Source of the DNA: Cladorhizidae sp. MBARI D1340-BT2
Taxonomy: Eukaryota > Porifera > Demospongiae > Poecilosclerida > Cladorhizidae
Assembly (NCBI GenBank): GCA_028752905.1
Contig: JAQNBH010000015.1
Coordinates: 11,627,036 to 11,691,035 of the forward strand
Reading direction: 5' to 3'
DNA: 64,000 nucleotides
The position numbers were made by a program, and so were the translations under genes. The notes beneath the pieces were generated by a model. That model saw nothing but the letters and a program-made list of their open reading frames with translations. It ran no database searches and had not been told where the DNA came from. Shown here piece by piece: positions 62,806-64,000 of the stretch (position 1 is the first letter of the stretch; each line of letters begins with the position of its first letter).

Positions 62806-62889
62806 CAGCCAAGTGTGCAGCGAGTGAAAATTTATGTACATTTGGGTATCATTGAGAGTATAATCCCAAAATACCAGACGAGGATATAT

Positions 62890-63620
62890 TGCCTTGCCCT
62901 CCATGGTGCCCCTCTAACTGCTGCAGCCATCGGGCCAGCACTCCACCTGATGGGCTACATTCCGGAGGACGATGGAGAAGCTGAGCCTAATTGATCCACA
63001 TCAGGCCCTTATCCTGCTAAAGAATGGCTTCTCCATCCCAAAGATCATGTACCTCCTCCAGACAAGTCCTACCTTCAACAATCTCGATGACCTCAGGAAA
63101 ATTGTTAAGGTCATCAAATCAGCTGTGTCTACCATCACGAGCATCGACTCCTCTGAAGAAAGTTGGACCCAGTTGACACTTCCAGTTGGATCTGGGGGCT
63201 TAGGCCTCCATAGGACCATTCACTGCCGAGCTTCATCTCCTTATCAGGCCTCCAGCGCCTTGGTTGACATCCTCCTCTCCTCAACCCCTAATCGGAGGAT
63301 GCCGTCAACTAAGCTGAAGGATGCGGTCAACATCTGGAAGGAGAGATTGGGAATTGAAATAGTCCATGAGATCAAAAGGAAGCGGAGGTCGTGGGACTCT
63401 GTCTCCTCTTCTGAGAAGATTGGTGAAGACCAGGTAGGAAGAGCTTGAATCCTGGCCAAATGGAAGGAGTCGGCTGCACAGTTGCATGTCTCCCAATTCC
63501 ATCGCTAAGGAACAATCTGGATGCGGAAACTCTCAGGATTACCATTGCTTCAAGTTGGCACTCCAATTTGCATTCCTCACAGGTGGATACTGGATCTTCT
63601 TGAACACCACAGCCTGAAAA
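62890..63620 (+). pseudogene. Retroelement reverse transcriptase C-terminal remnant, sense
   Basis: Fragments occur in shifting frames. LALHGAPLTAAAIGPAL comes before a one-base shift at about 62950; then MEKLSLIDPHQALILLKNGF, SIPKIMYLLQTSP, SWTQLTLPVGSGGLGLH and SSPYQASSALVDILLSS, with a stop at about 63447. Further fragments WKESAAQLH, LPIPSLRNNLDAETLRITIA and THRW-type residues follow in other frames. The order LLGAPL, ALxLLxN, IPKxxYLLxTSP, LPVxxGGLG is the conserved region downstream of the RT core in many animal retroelements (established knowledge). Several frameshifts mean it is dead. Confidence 0.75.
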
Positions 63621-63635
63621 GTTCTTGCAAACCTC

Positions 63636-63790
63636 GGTCAACGAACTCTCAGTTGACATAACGAAATTACAATGACCTTCTCAATAATCAACTTGAATTT
63701 TACTCTCTTGACATTTCAACTAGTTGCTCTAGCCCTGATGAAGGCTAGAGCATCTGGCAAAATTCAAGTTGATTATTGAGGTCTTTGCGA
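63636..63790 (+). repeat. Dispersed retroelement terminus with decayed hammerhead core and 22-bp inverted repeat
   Basis: Arms at 63680-63701 and 63759-63780 are perfect 22-bp inverse repeats (CTCAATAATCAACTTGAATT and so on). Between them, CTGATGA (63735-63741) and a 5-bp stem GCTAG/CTGGC with loop AGCAT match hammerhead core and stem II. The GAAACGTC box is replaced by AAAATTC, so cleavage is not expected. The upstream part matches 13845-13930. Confidence 0.75.
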
Positions 63791-64000
63791 CCTTGGTATA
63801 GTTGTAAACTCCAATCCCTACGTTTCAATGATCAGGCATAATATTTCTGTCTCCCTATTAGAAGTGCTTATTCTATACTCCTAATTATGATAGCCTCCTA
63901 TTTTCAAATACATCAATCAAATAAGAACTACAAATTGATACTGTAACTAGCACGGATACCTGCCATTGCCCAGACAAAAAAAGAGGAGTGACATAAGTAT
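63791..64000. other. Right-end spacer
   Basis: No gene recognised in the last 210 bases. Confidence 0.5.

Overview
The window is eukaryotic and almost certainly metazoan. Candidate exons are short, with GT..AG borders and introns often of about 50-60 bp. It carries a spliced PIF/Harbinger transposon with a MADF gene, non-LTR-type reverse transcriptase remains and a hammerhead ribozyme of the kind found in retroelements. Compact introns, frequent 'tagctagc' words and abundant minisatellites suggest an early-branching animal, perhaps a demosponge; that assignment is inference.

The window is mostly tandem repeat, about 42 kb of 64 kb. From left to right: a 57-bp repeat (0.2-0.6 kb); a 34-bp satellite (1.1-7.7 and 10.9-12.0 kb) split by a 3.2-kb Harbinger transposon; a 39-bp repeat (12.0-12.1 kb); 23-bp (14.5 kb) and 35-bp (15.8-16.3 kb) repeats; CA-rich (17.0-17.5 kb) and CCTAGCCCT-like (18.2-19.6 kb) arrays; ACC/CAT microsatellites (22.9-23.3 kb); a 50-bp array (23.6-26.3 kb); a very large 47-bp array with higher-order structure (29.3-55.9 kb); a TTG-rich array (56.2-57.7 kb); and a 29-bp array (59.9-60.5 kb).

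Cellular coding sequence is sparse and broken into small exons. On the plus strand there is a single-pass membrane protein fragment (12.2-12.9 kb). On the minus strand there are a polyQ, NLS-bearing terminal exon (14.8-15.8 kb), an acidic two-exon gene with an apparent frameshift (20.3-21.0 kb), an R3H-like exon pair (22.8-23.4 kb), a coiled-coil C-terminus (56.0-57.7 kb) and several isolated exons (17.9, 28.4, 28.9 and 62.0 kb). Most could not be named. Several arrays sit in introns or directly beside exons, so I read the locus as several genes whose introns have been inflated by tandem repeats.

The most notable items are the autonomous-type Harbinger element (two spliced genes on opposite strands, 18-bp TIRs, a lesion just after the third catalytic residue of the transposase), a well-formed type I hammerhead ribozyme at 59.70-59.75 kb with a decayed relative at 63.7 kb, and the nested 3.92 + 2.38 = 6.30 kb higher-order period inside the 47-bp satellite. 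Long open frames across the 50-bp, 29-bp, CA and CCTAGCCCT arrays are products of repeat composition and are not annotated as genes.
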